Positions 26,100-33,532 of a stretch of DNA of 64,000 nucleotides are shown in pieces. Both the position numbers and the translations under genes were made by a program. The stretch spans positions 1-64,000 of the forward strand of contig JAYEND010000001.1 of NCBI GenBank assembly GCA_034721895.1, given 5' to 3'. This DNA comes from SZUA-451 sp034721895 (GTDB lineage Bacteria; Campylobacterota; Campylobacteria; Campylobacterales; Sulfurovaceae). The stretch's first letter is position 1, and the number at the start of each line of letters is the position of its first letter. Under the pieces are notes generated by a model. That model did not search any database, had not been told where the DNA came from, and worked only from the letters and a program-made list of their open reading frames with translations.

Positions 26100-26403
26100 G
26101 GATCCTTTTTGCACCCATCTCTTTGAGCGTGTCCATATTACTGCTGTCCAGGGCAACAATATGATCAAATATGATGAAATCATCTCCCCTGATCTGACGT
26201 GCCCGCTGACCTGAGATATCCACACCATGCTGTAACCCCACCGCGATCGAATGGTCACAGGGCTGTTCACCGACATGCCAACTACCGGTTCCCGCCGAAT
26301 CGATGACGATATCCGATCCCTGTGATACAGTGTAGTGACGCGCGATCCCCTCAGCCAGCGGAGAACGGCAGATATTCCCCAAGCAGACAAAAAGAATTTT
26401 CAT
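25951..26403 (-). CDS. Low-molecular-weight protein-tyrosine phosphatase
   Basis: A 150-residue enzyme of standard length. The P-loop CLGNICRSP (Cys8, Arg14) is at the N-terminus and the general-acid DPYF motif is near residue 115. It removes phosphate from tyrosine, and in many bacteria acts on polysaccharide-export kinases; none is in view. It lies 2 bp after pcm on the same strand. Its 3' 149 bp overlap the run-on tail of the convergent esterase frame. Confidence 0.92.
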   Translation of the reverse strand: MKILFVCLGNICRSPLAEGIARHYTVSQGSDIVIDSAGTGSWHVGEQPCDHSIAVGLQHGVDISGQRARQIRGDDFIIFDHIVALDSSNMDTLKEMGAKRILKLGDFGAGGEDVPDPYFFEGFEGFDHVYTMIEHCVQALLAELDRNRGS

Positions 26404-26405
26404 CT

Positions 26406-27041
26406 CTACTGTTTTTCTGTCCCATCAAGTACGGGGACAAATCTGCAGGTTTCGATCGCTTCACTGCTGATACGTCCCTTGCGCTTATAGTATCGGGTAA
26501 TAATCTCCATCGGCCCCTCCTGTACCGGGGCAACCAGAATACCTCCTTCTGCAAGCTGATCAAAAAGTACTTCCGGTATCTCTTTTGCTGTAGCTGAAAA
26601 AATAATCCGCTCATAGGGTGCATACTCTTTCCAACCTCGCTGACCATCATCAAAACGGGTAAATATATTGTTGATCTCCAATTCGGAAAAACGCGCTCTG
26701 GTTTCTTTGAGCAATGTATCAATACGTTCGATCGTAAAAACACGCCGGCATATCTGACTCAAAATAGCAGCCTGATAGCCACTGCCGCATCCTACTTCCA
26801 AAACACTGTCAACCTTTTTTAATTCAAGATGCTGCGTCATTTTTGCAACGGTTAACGGAGAGCTGATCCACTGACTTGCCGCCATAGGAAGCGCATCCAG
26901 CTTGTAGGCAAGATGTCTAAAACCGCGGGGGACAAAGGCTTCACGATTGATATGGAGAAAAGCATCCCGCACATGCGGATCCAAAGGAAACTCCTTTTCG
27001 ATCTCTTCGACCATTTTCTGTAGTTTGATTGTAACCGGCAT
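26406..27041 (-). CDS. pcm: Protein-L-isoaspartate O-methyltransferase
   Basis: A 211-residue repair enzyme that methylates isoaspartyl residues in aged proteins using SAM. Motif I is VLEVGCGSGYQAAIL (about 78-92); the PCMT-specific region AASQWISSPLTVAKMTQ (about 55-71) and RIIFSATAKEIPEVLFDQLAEGGILVAPV follow. Start ATG 27041 is preceded by AAGAGAG; the longer upstream frame contains the promoter and is not coding. The promoter carries the GGTGCC-N17-TAAAAT arrangement at 27071-27099. Confidence 0.92.
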   Translation of the reverse strand: MPVTIKLQKMVEEIEKEFPLDPHVRDAFLHINREAFVPRGFRHLAYKLDALPMAASQWISSPLTVAKMTQHLELKKVDSVLEVGCGSGYQAAILSQICRRVFTIERIDTLLKETRARFSELEINNIFTRFDDGQRGWKEYAPYERIIFSATAKEIPEVLFDQLAEGGILVAPVQEGPMEIITRYYKRKGRISSEAIETCRFVPVLDGTEKQ

Positions 27042-27070
27042 TTTCTCTCTTCTTTCATATAATAAGCGGG

Positions 27071-27099
27071 ATTTTATCCAAAATGCCATTAAGGGCACC
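27071..27099 (-). promoter_or_regulatory. pcm promoter: GGTGCC-N17-TAAAAT
   Basis: On the minus strand GGTGCC (complement of 27094-27099) is exactly 17 bp from TAAAAT (27071-27076), placing transcription start about 23 nt before the pcm ATG. The extended upstream element GTCTTTAGAGGTGCCCTTAA is nearly identical to that at dapF. Confidence 0.6.
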
Positions 27100-27142
27100 T
27101 CTAAAGACAAAAATTGTACAATGGCGACAAGAAGGAGATTGC

Positions 27143-27466
27143 ATGAAAATAACGATTGACAACCCGAGAATTGAAGCGATTATTCACAATATTGCCGAAG
27201 ATTTCCGTTTTTCGGGCGAACATGAAAAGTACGCACAGCTTTTTTATGCTGCCGATGTCGAGGGGACGCTTGACAAAAAGATGCTTGAAGATATGGTCGA
27301 CTATGTCAAAACATCCCAGAAACAGCTCAAGAGTGATATCGCCTGGAAATCCCAGTTTCTCAAAGACAATCCGGAGATTGAAGAGCAGAGGATGATAAAA
27401 ACGATGCAAACGATTGAAAAAGAGTATGAGGAACTGCTCACCTACCTGACGCTCATCTCTCTCTAA
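27143..27466 (+). CDS. Hypothetical helical protein, 107 residues
   Basis: A small acidic, helix-rich soluble protein (MKITIDNPRIEAIIHNIAEDFRF...) with no signal peptide, membrane helix or cysteine. GAAGGAG lies 6 nt before ATG 27143, which strongly supports translation and rules out the upstream in-frame start. It is divergent from pcm and ends 36 bp before the convergent trkH. I do not recognise the family. Confidence 0.72.
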   Translation: MKITIDNPRIEAIIHNIAEDFRFSGEHEKYAQLFYAADVEGTLDKKMLEDMVDYVKTSQKQLKSDIAWKSQFLKDNPEIEEQRMIKTMQTIEKEYEELLTYLTLISL

Positions 27467-27502
27467 AAGGCGCCCTTTAGTCTTTCATAGTCATATGAAG
27501 TT

Positions 27503-28945
27503 TTAAAACTTCTTCCAGAATGATCGGCTCAATAGAATAAAAACCGTATAGCACTCCAATCTTCCGACAATCATAGCAACAGAAAGAACATATTTGTCAA
27601 TATCGCTGAAAAAACCAAAGTTTTGTGTCGGCCCTACCAGGGAAAAGCCAGGTCCGATATTTCCAACGGTAGCAAGCGATCCGGAAACTGCCGTCATCAC
27701 ATCGAAGCCTCTGGCATAAATATAAAGCATAACGACAAAAGCTGTAAAGACATAAAGGAAAAAGAATCCAAATGTCGCGCTTAAAATACGCTCTTTTATT
27801 TTGACACCATCAACAAATACCGAGATCAGTGCATTGGGGTGAAGGATACGCCTGAACTCAGAAAAGATCGTCTTGAAAATAATGATATAACGGATCACTT
27901 TCACGCCGCCCGCAGTTGATCCCGCGTTGCCCCCAACAAGCATGGCAAGAAGAACAATGGCGATGGCAACACTACCCCACTGTTCGTAATCAAGTGTAGA
28001 GAACCCTGTCCCGGTCGTGACGGATGCAATGGTAAAAAAAGAATGTTTGAGTGAAAAGTAGAGTGAATCACTGCTCATTAGCGTATGGGCCAGAGTCAAA
28101 ATCAAAGAGAGCCCCATAATGACCAGCAGATACCACTTCACCTCTTCTCTTTTGTACCCGCTGGTATCCCGGTAAAAAAGTTTCAGGTGTGCCAGAAAGT
28201 TGATGCCGGACAGGACCATAAACAGTATCGTCACCCAAATGATCCCATCACCGCCAAAGTAGCCCAAAGAGTCATTCTTTGTCGAAAACCCACCGGTTGC
28301 AATAGTTGAGAAGGCATGGTTAACAGCATCGAACCAGTTGAGTCCAAAGAACATGAGCAACAAGGCATCCGCTATTGTCAGGGCAAGGTATACGCCCCAC
28401 AGACGAAGTGCCATATCTTTGATCTTCGGTGTGAATTTCTCCATCTGTATGCCTGTTGATTCCGCCCTGAACAGACTGAGGCTGCCTGTAGGATTGATCA
28501 TCGAGAGCAAACCGACTCCCAACACGATGATTCCCATACCGCCAAGCCAGTGCATCAAGCTTCGGTGAAAGAGGATAAGGTGGGGCAATCCCTCAATATC
28601 ACTATAGATTGTTGCTCCCGTGGTCGTAAATCCGCTGATTGCCTCAAAAAATGCCGAAGCAAAAGAGATATGCGTATAAAGATAAAGCGGTATCGCTCCG
28701 GAAATCCCCAGTAAAATCCAAATCATATTCACAGCAAGGATACTCTCCTTGATTTTCAAAGTAACAGGATGTTTTTTCAGCGATAGCCATACTGCCAGAT
28801 TGGTAAGGAAAAAGAAACTATCAAAAAGTGCCATTTCACTATATGATTCATCATAAATGATGGCGATAAGAATATTTAACAAAAAAAGGAGTCCCAGTGT
28901 CATGCCGATCATGCTGAGCAGTTTGAAAATACTTTTATAATCCAT
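27503..28945 (-). CDS. trkH: Potassium uptake channel protein TrkH
   Basis: A 480-residue membrane protein of the SKT family. Four M1-P-M2 repeats carry selectivity-filter glycines, for example FTTTGATIYSD (about 105-115), STIATGGFSTKN, VTTGTGFSTLDYEQW and SLATVGNIGPGFSLVGP. With TrkA it forms the NAD-regulated K+ uptake system. Its ATG overlaps the trkA stop by 11 bp, so the pair is coupled. Confidence 0.93.
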   Translation of the reverse strand: MDYKSIFKLLSMIGMTLGLLFLLNILIAIIYDESYSEMALFDSFFFLTNLAVWLSLKKHPVTLKIKESILAVNMIWILLGISGAIPLYLYTHISFASAFFEAISGFTTTGATIYSDIEGLPHLILFHRSLMHWLGGMGIIVLGVGLLSMINPTGSLSLFRAESTGIQMEKFTPKIKDMALRLWGVYLALTIADALLLMFFGLNWFDAVNHAFSTIATGGFSTKNDSLGYFGGDGIIWVTILFMVLSGINFLAHLKLFYRDTSGYKREEVKWYLLVIMGLSLILTLAHTLMSSDSLYFSLKHSFFTIASVTTGTGFSTLDYEQWGSVAIAIVLLAMLVGGNAGSTAGGVKVIRYIIIFKTIFSEFRRILHPNALISVFVDGVKIKERILSATFGFFFLYVFTAFVVMLYIYARGFDVMTAVSGSLATVGNIGPGFSLVGPTQNFGFFSDIDKYVLSVAMIVGRLECYTVFILLSRSFWKKF

Positions 28946-30251
28946 AGATCCAGTTCTTTACTTTAGCCTCGCTCTCTTTGGGCCCGATGGCGACAATAAT
29001 ATCTCCTTCATGTCCCTCAGCTTTATTATCAAGTGCCTTCAGCCTGCCTTCGCATATAAGAAAGACTGCTTCATTCACCTCTGTTTTGGGCGGCTTAAGC
29101 ATTTTGCCGATCAAAAGGGATTGAGGGAGAATCATGCGTAAGAATATATTCCCTTTGCCTCCGCAAAATATCCTCTCTGTTATCACTGCAGAGGAGTAAA
29201 TGTGTTCTATTATTGCATTATAGGCACTTATCTTCGGTCCACGCACAACAATGATTCCAAGCGCATGCATCAGGTTGTAATATTCCAGTTCATTGTTAAC
29301 AGCCACGACTTTCCGGATACCATGTTCTTTGGCTTCAAGACATTTGATGATATTGTATTCGTCGTTATCCGTTGCAGCGATTGCCATATCTGCGTAGTCG
29401 AATCCTTCTTCTTGAAAAATGCTTGTCGTACCGTATTTGCAGCTGACGGCCAACACCCCTCCTTCAAGCTTCTCTTCTGCACTTTCGCAGAGTTTAATAT
29501 CTTTATCAACCAGCCTTACTTCCTTGCCGCCTTCTGTCAGAACCCTCGCGATCGAAACCCCAAGGTCTCCCGCACCGAATACGATACATCGTTCGATACG
29601 TTTGGGCACATCGGTTTCCAGCTCGTCGCATAATTTGAGTATCGGTTTCTCGGCTCCAAAAAGATAGACAAGATCATTTTGAAGTATTGTTTCAGTGCTG
29701 CCCGGTACGAAAAACTGCTTCTCCCGTTCGATACCTACTACAGAGAAGTTATCGGAATCCAGACTCTCTACTTCTACTGTTTTTGAAGCATGAACAGAGA
29801 TGAGTTTGAAATCAGTATGTTTAAAGTGCTTGATATTGTTGGCTTTGGGATACTTCAGTAACAGCTCCACTGTTTTTGATGTCAACTCAAAAGGAAAAAA
29901 GATCTCAGTAATCCCGAGTTTTTCTTTGATAGTGCTTTTGGCAAAATTGGAGTTGACTAAACGAATGAATTTTCGTTCTACGTTGACTACATCTTCGACA
30001 ATCAGTGTGGAAATCAAGTTAACTTCATCGACATCCGTCACTGCAATAAAGAGGTTAAATGATTGATCAGTCAGTTTCTGATAAGTGGCAGGATCTTCAA
30101 TATCTCCATGAATAAACAAAACATCCAAATTTTCCTGCAAACGATTCAACGTATCCAAATTACGATCGATAACCGTTACATGATGTCCTATGGAGAGCGT
30201 TTTGGCCAAACGAAATCCCACTTTTCCGGCACCTGCAATAATGATATTCAC
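28935..30251 (-). CDS. trkA: Trk potassium uptake regulator TrkA
   Basis: A 438-residue peripheral protein with two RCK_N/RCK_C tandem halves. Rossmann motifs IIIAGAGKVGFRLAKTL (residues 3-19) and CIVFGAGDLGVSIARVL (about 220-236) each carry GxGxxG for NAD(H). TrkA_C-like domains lie around 140-200 and 370-435. It gates TrkH. The start is GTG 30251 with AGGAAG upstream. A promoter of the GGTGCC-N17-TATAAT type lies about 100 bp before it. Confidence 0.93.
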   Translation of the reverse strand: MNIIIAGAGKVGFRLAKTLSIGHHVTVIDRNLDTLNRLQENLDVLFIHGDIEDPATYQKLTDQSFNLFIAVTDVDEVNLISTLIVEDVVNVERKFIRLVNSNFAKSTIKEKLGITEIFFPFELTSKTVELLLKYPKANNIKHFKHTDFKLISVHASKTVEVESLDSDNFSVVGIEREKQFFVPGSTETILQNDLVYLFGAEKPILKLCDELETDVPKRIERCIVFGAGDLGVSIARVLTEGGKEVRLVDKDIKLCESAEEKLEGGVLAVSCKYGTTSIFQEEGFDYADMAIAATDNDEYNIIKCLEAKEHGIRKVVAVNNELEYYNLMHALGIIVVRGPKISAYNAIIEHIYSSAVITERIFCGGKGNIFLRMILPQSLLIGKMLKPPKTEVNEAVFLICEGRLKALDNKAEGHEGDIIVAIGPKESEAKVKNWIYGL

Positions 30252-30346
30252 TGTCTGGCTTCCTCCATCTGTTTTACAACCGTTATTGATTATTGCGGAT
30301 ACACATTATTACACTGCATCAGCTTTTATCAAAGCATTTCTGTAAA

Positions 30347-30375
30347 ATTATATCACTTTCGTATGTAAGGGCACC
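30347..30375 (-). promoter_or_regulatory. trkA promoter: GGTGCC-N17-TATAAT
   Basis: GGTGCC (complement of 30370-30375) lies exactly 17 bp from TATAAT (complement of 30347-30352) on the minus strand. Transcription would start near 30340, giving a leader of about 90 nt before the trkA GTG. Confidence 0.6.
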
Positions 30376-30446
30376 TAATAAAATAAAACTGTGATTATAG
30401 CGATTTGCTTCTTATTTTTTTGGTATTGCATCAAGTATTAAACTTA

Positions 30447-30458
30447 TTTGGGTATAAT
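30447..30458 (+). promoter_or_regulatory. rpmI promoter -10 region
   Basis: TTTGGGTATAAT, identical to both arms of the secG/bioC bidirectional promoter, lies about 68 bp before the rpmI ATG. Confidence 0.6.
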
Positions 30459-30525
30459 TCATCCCATTTTCTGTATTTCTGGAGTCATCCAAGAGTGAAA
30501 AAATATCTATAAAAGGAGTAAGCAT

Positions 30526-30717
30526 ATGCCAAAAATGAAAAGCGTAAAAGGCGCTGTCAAGCGTTTTAAAGTCAAAAAAAGCGGCAAGATCAAGAGAGGA
30601 ACAGCTTTTAGAAGCCACATCCTTACCAAAGTCGACGGTAAACACCATAGACAAATGAGATCACCAAAGCATGTTGATGCTGCGGACGCGAAGAACATCA
30701 AAGAGATGATCAACTAA
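30526..30717 (+). CDS. rpmI: 50S ribosomal protein L35
   Basis: A 63-residue basic ribosomal protein (MPKMKSVKGAVKRFKVKKSGKIKRGTAFRSHILT) of standard size. AAAGGAG lies 9 nt upstream. In most bacteria infC precedes rpmI; here the upstream neighbour is the divergent trkA, so infC lies elsewhere and rpmI has its own promoter. Confidence 0.96.
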   Translation: MPKMKSVKGAVKRFKVKKSGKIKRGTAFRSHILTKVDGKHHRQMRSPKHVDAADAKNIKEMIN

Positions 30718-30746
30718 GCCTCTTTTTCTAACAACAAAAGAGAGAT

Positions 30747-30834
30747 TGAACAAATTCCCCCGCTAAGGGGCAAGTTCAGACAGAGATAATGTCTGACACC
30801 TACAATAACCGAACCATTTGAATGGGTTTTGGTG
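30747..30834 (+). promoter_or_regulatory. Structured rpmI-rplT intergenic leader
   Basis: The 134-nt spacer holds three consecutive hairpins. The first is GAAC...CCCC-CGCTAA-GGGG...GTTC (about 30747-30776), the second CAGACA-loop-TGTCTG (30777-30795), and the third a CACC...GGTG-closed arm containing AACCATT/AATGGGTT (30797-30834). It ends just before the rplT RBS. L20 autoregulates its operon in other bacteria through leader structures, so this is a candidate translational operator. Confidence 0.5.
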
Positions 30835-30851
30835 CAAGGTAAAGGAAAACC

Positions 30852-31208
30852 ATGAGAGTAAAAACCGGGATTGTCAGAAGACGACGACACAAAAAACTAC
30901 TGAAACAAGCCAGAGGATTCTACAGCGGTAGAAGAAAACACTTCAGAAAAGCGAAAGAACAGCTCGAGCGTTCACTGGTATATGCCTACAGAGACAGAAG
31001 ACAGAAAAAAAGAGATTTCAGAAAACTCTGGATCATCAGAATCAATGCAGCAGCAAGACTCAATGATATGAACTATTCCAGATTCATGCATGGTCTTAAA
31101 CTGGCAAACATTGAACTGGACAGAAAGATCCTTGCCGACATGGCGATGAATGCACCTGAAAGTTTTGTAAAACTTGCAGATGCTTCAAAAGCCGCACTGG
31201 CAAAATAA
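30852..31208 (+). CDS. rplT: 50S ribosomal protein L20
   Basis: A 118-residue ribosomal protein of standard length: MRVKTGIVRRRRHKKLLKQARGFYSGRRKHFRKAKEQ at the basic N-terminal arm and the globular LWIIRINAAARLNDMNYSRFMHGL region. It binds 23S rRNA early in 50S assembly. AAAGGAAAACC precedes ATG 30852. It is separated from rpmI by a structured spacer. Confidence 0.97.
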   Translation: MRVKTGIVRRRRHKKLLKQARGFYSGRRKHFRKAKEQLERSLVYAYRDRRQKKRDFRKLWIIRINAAARLNDMNYSRFMHGLKLANIELDRKILADMAMNAPESFVKLADASKAALAK

Positions 31209-31221
31209 CACTACCAAACAG

Positions 31222-31247
31222 AGGAGAGACTCTTTCTCTTCTCTCCT
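31222..31247 (+). terminator. Possible terminator hairpin after rplT
   Basis: AGGAGAGA (31222-31229) and TCTCTCCT (31240-31247) form an 8-bp perfect stem with a 10-nt pyrimidine-rich loop just after the rplT stop. The following sequence is U-rich but lacks a clean U-run, so activity is uncertain. Confidence 0.4.
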
Positions 31248-31304
31248 TCCGGTTCCTTCATTTTTTAAACATTCATTTTAATACATTTTTATAAAAACAT
31301 ATCT

Positions 31305-32042
31305 TTAGCCTCTTTGTGTCCCTCCGTTGAAGCTGACAATACCATACTTCAGATTACCGATCTGTTCAAAACCGAGTGATTTCATCGCATGCTGGACTTG
31401 AAAGCTTCGGCTTCCGGTGTGACAGTAGAGAATCAGCGGTATTTGTTTCTTTGCAGAGATCTCTTCGACTTTGGCATAAAACTGAGAAGTCGGCATCAGA
31501 AGGTCTGTCCCTGTGATGTGGCCCATCCGAAACTCCATATGTTCCCGCACATCGATCAGCTCAAAATCAATCATCTTCATTTCCCGGGCCTCCAGAAGAG
31601 CTTCAAGCTCATCGCCGTCAAGCTGCTCTTGCTTCAGGAGCATCTCCGCCTGCTCCCGGTTCAATCCTTTCGAGTGCTGATGCACAACCTCTTCTATCTC
31701 ATCCTTCATCTTTTGGGACTCAGCATATTCAGAAGTACAGAAGATCCCACAGTGACAAAGCCCATCTTCCGGGATCTCTTTCTCCAGAGCCGGCTTGCAG
31801 GGGCAGATACGGTTATCTCCTGCTTTCTGCTCCTCTTTGGTTTCACCAATAACCATAAAACAGGGACAAAATCTCTTCCCATAGATCAAACGGTTACGAG
31901 CCAATCCCATTGCGACTCCCTCATTGACCTCATCATGGGGATTTTGGACAAGACCGAACTGCTTATTCACCTTCTCCACAAAGTCCCATGTTTTCTCCAG
32001 TTCAGCCTGAAATTCAGGTGAATTCATATCTATTTGCTGCAT
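31305..32042 (-). CDS. Ferredoxin:thioredoxin reductase catalytic subunit fused to rhodanese
   Basis: A 245-residue two-domain protein. Residues about 1-120 match the FTR beta chain, with CPCF, CPCK, CHC and FC motifs that provide the [4Fe-4S] cluster and the redox-active disulfide. Residues about 150-245 are a rhodanese domain (IDFELIDVREHMEFRMGHI, then active-site loop YCHTGSRSFQ with Cys and Arg). AAGGAG precedes ATG 32042. FTR would reduce thioredoxin-like targets with ferredoxin electrons; the attached rhodanese suggests persulfide handling. No FTR alpha chain is nearby, which is normal outside phototrophs. A lipoprotein gene lies 9 bp upstream on the same strand. Confidence 0.88.
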   Translation of the reverse strand: MQQIDMNSPEFQAELEKTWDFVEKVNKQFGLVQNPHDEVNEGVAMGLARNRLIYGKRFCPCFMVIGETKEEQKAGDNRICPCKPALEKEIPEDGLCHCGIFCTSEYAESQKMKDEIEEVVHQHSKGLNREQAEMLLKQEQLDGDELEALLEAREMKMIDFELIDVREHMEFRMGHITGTDLLMPTSQFYAKVEEISAKKQIPLILYCHTGSRSFQVQHAMKSLGFEQIGNLKYGIVSFNGGTQRG

Positions 32043-32051
32043 CTATACTCC

Positions 32052-32558
32052 TTATTTGCCTGGTTCGGTTATATTCTCATCATCATGAAGCGTTTTCGTC
32101 AATTTATCAAATTCTTTGGCAAAAGACTCCATCTGTTCTCCCCATCTATCAAGAAAACTTTTCGTTTTATTGAGATCGATACTCATCTTATCCTGTGTCA
32201 CTTCAATGCCTATTGACTTGGCGACAGTCAGGTTTCCCTCTTTCAGCTCTTTATCAATCTCTTTGGAAGTGTTATCAAGACGTTTGTGGAGAGTTCCAAA
32301 AAACTCTTTGGCTTTATTAGTATCAATTACAAGTTTTCCTTCACTCATCGTCACGCCCATTTTTGATAGTGTCGGTGACTCTTTGGCCGCTCTCTCGGCC
32401 TCCTCTTTGGCCCTTTGTCTGGCCAGCTCCTCTTCCTTGAGCTTCTGTACCTGCTCCTGCTTGAAAAGCTCAGCCTGTTTTGCCTGTTCTCTTTCTTCTT
32501 TGCTTTCACAACCAGCCATCAACCCTATTATCAAAAATGCCAGTACTATCTGTTTCAT
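32052..32558 (-). CDS. Lipoprotein with charged coiled coil
   Basis: A 168-residue protein. The lipobox LMAGC at residues 13-17 predicts acylation at Cys17. A Lys/Glu/Gln-rich coiled coil follows (about 20-65), then two similar segments (MGVTMSEGKLVIDTNKAKEF and IGIEVTQDKMSIDLNKTKSF), which looks like an internal duplication of about 45 residues. AAAGGAA precedes the ATG. It is followed at 9 bp by the FTR-rhodanese gene. No family is recognised. Confidence 0.75.
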   Translation of the reverse strand: MKQIVLAFLIIGLMAGCESKEEREQAKQAELFKQEQVQKLKEEELARQRAKEEAERAAKESPTLSKMGVTMSEGKLVIDTNKAKEFFGTLHKRLDNTSKEIDKELKEGNLTVAKSIGIEVTQDKMSIDLNKTKSFLDRWGEQMESFAKEFDKLTKTLHDDENITEPGK

Positions 32559-32671
32559 AAAGTATTCCTTTAGAGAAGTTACAATGATCTCAAATCCTGA
32601 AATAGAAAAGTTACATTATTTAGCATTATACATGGATTTGTGTAAGAGTTGTGGAATGAGTGAATTGTTTA

Positions 32672-32700
32672 CAGAGAAAAGTACTCGGAGGGAGTACTCT
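32672..32700 (-). terminator. Terminator after the HvfA-like peptide gene
   Basis: On the minus strand AGTACTC-CCTCC-GAGTACT (stem 32692-32698 with 32680-32686) forms a perfect 7-bp stem with a 5-nt loop, followed by TTTTCTCTG. It sits 7 bp beyond the stop of the HvfA-like gene and should end the DoxX/HvfA transcript. Confidence 0.7.
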
Positions 32701-32707
32701 TTGGAGG

Positions 32708-32878
32708 TTATTTCCCTCCGCACTTGCCTTGACCGCACTTTCCTTTAGTACCATTTCCATCAGATGGAGCCGGTTTTTCAGTCGTCGGTTTATCTCCGGC
32801 ACATTTTGCACTGGCTGTTGTCATTGTAAGTCCGAGTGCCCCTGCCGCAATCAGCGCTATCATAAGAATCTTTTTCAT
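32708..32878 (-). CDS. HvfA-like secreted cysteine peptide (putative RiPP precursor)
   Basis: A 56-residue protein: MKKILMIALIAAGALGLTMTTASA is a textbook Sec signal peptide, and the mature part is KCAGDKPTTEKPAPSDGN followed by GTKGKCGQGKCGGK. The C-terminus thus has two GKCG motifs, close to the EGKCG core repeated in HvfA, the copper-binding oxazolone/thioamide RiPP of the hvfABCD operon. AAGGAC lies before ATG 32878. It follows a DoxX-family gene by 48 bp on the same strand; DoxX is the HvfD partner. The maturation genes hvfB (MNIO/DUF692) and hvfC are not present here. The residue before GKCG is Lys or Gln, not Glu, so modification is uncertain. It could instead be an unmodified metal-binding peptide. 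Confidence 0.72.
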   Translation of the reverse strand: MKKILMIALIAAGALGLTMTTASAKCAGDKPTTEKPAPSDGNGTKGKCGQGKCGGK

Positions 32879-32926
32879 TTTTTGTCCTTTTGGTTTTTAT
32901 TGTCGGGGAAAACTCCCGAGGTTTAT

Positions 32927-33364
32927 TTACTGGTCATCCCCAAAAATGAGATGATCCAGACTGAATTTTCCTGCGCCAAAGGAGGCGAATATGCCCAGAA
33001 ACAGCATATAGTAGAGTGGTATTTCGTACCCGTTATCTCCTGCACTGAATCCATTTGGAAGATGCACTGTCACTATCGCCACGATCATCACCACGATAAG
33101 AGGAAGAGAGATCAAGCGGGTAAAGAGCCCCAGTGTCAGTAGAATGACACCGACTATCTCTGTAGTGGCTGCCATGTAAGCATTGAGTGCAGGGAGAGGA
33201 ATTCCTATCGACCCGAACCATGTTGCAACTGCACCGATATCCGACCACTTCTGCATCGCCGGCTCATAAAAACCATAAGCCACCGCTATTCTTGACAGAA
33301 GCAAAGCGAGACTCTGTCCCTTTTCCAATATCTCTTTCGCGAACGAATAGACAAACTGCACCAT
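32927..33364 (-). CDS. DoxX-family inner-membrane protein (HvfD-like)
   Basis: A 145-residue protein with four membrane helices: LALLLSRIAVAYGFYEPAMQKW opens the DoxX motif, then YMAATTEIVGVILLTLGLFTRLISLPL, IVVMIVAIVTVHLPNGF and a final IPLYYMLFLGIFASFGAGKFSLDHL. AGGAGG precedes ATG 33364. DoxX proteins associate with thiol and redox stress functions, and one (HvfD) closes the hvf operons. Here it is first, with the HvfA-like peptide directly downstream. Confidence 0.85.
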   Translation of the reverse strand: MVQFVYSFAKEILEKGQSLALLLSRIAVAYGFYEPAMQKWSDIGAVATWFGSIGIPLPALNAYMAATTEIVGVILLTLGLFTRLISLPLIVVMIVAIVTVHLPNGFSAGDNGYEIPLYYMLFLGIFASFGAGKFSLDHLIFGDDQ

Positions 33365-33532
33365 GACTCACCTCCTATAAATTGCGTAGATGAAAACCGA
33401 ACCGGCCCATCCCAGGCTCTCGTGAAAGAATAACCTGTTGAGTGAAGTATAGACTCTTTGTGTGTACCCAGTGTGTAGGATGAGCTGTAGTAAAAATATG
33501 CTATAGTTTACTATCAAAAAGGAAGGATTTTT

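Noticed and set aside
32584..32748. Plus-strand 54-codon ORF starting MISNPEIEKLHYLALYMD
   Set aside because: It has a weak RBS and some protein-like composition, but its second half is antisense to the HvfA-like gene and its terminator; not enough support.
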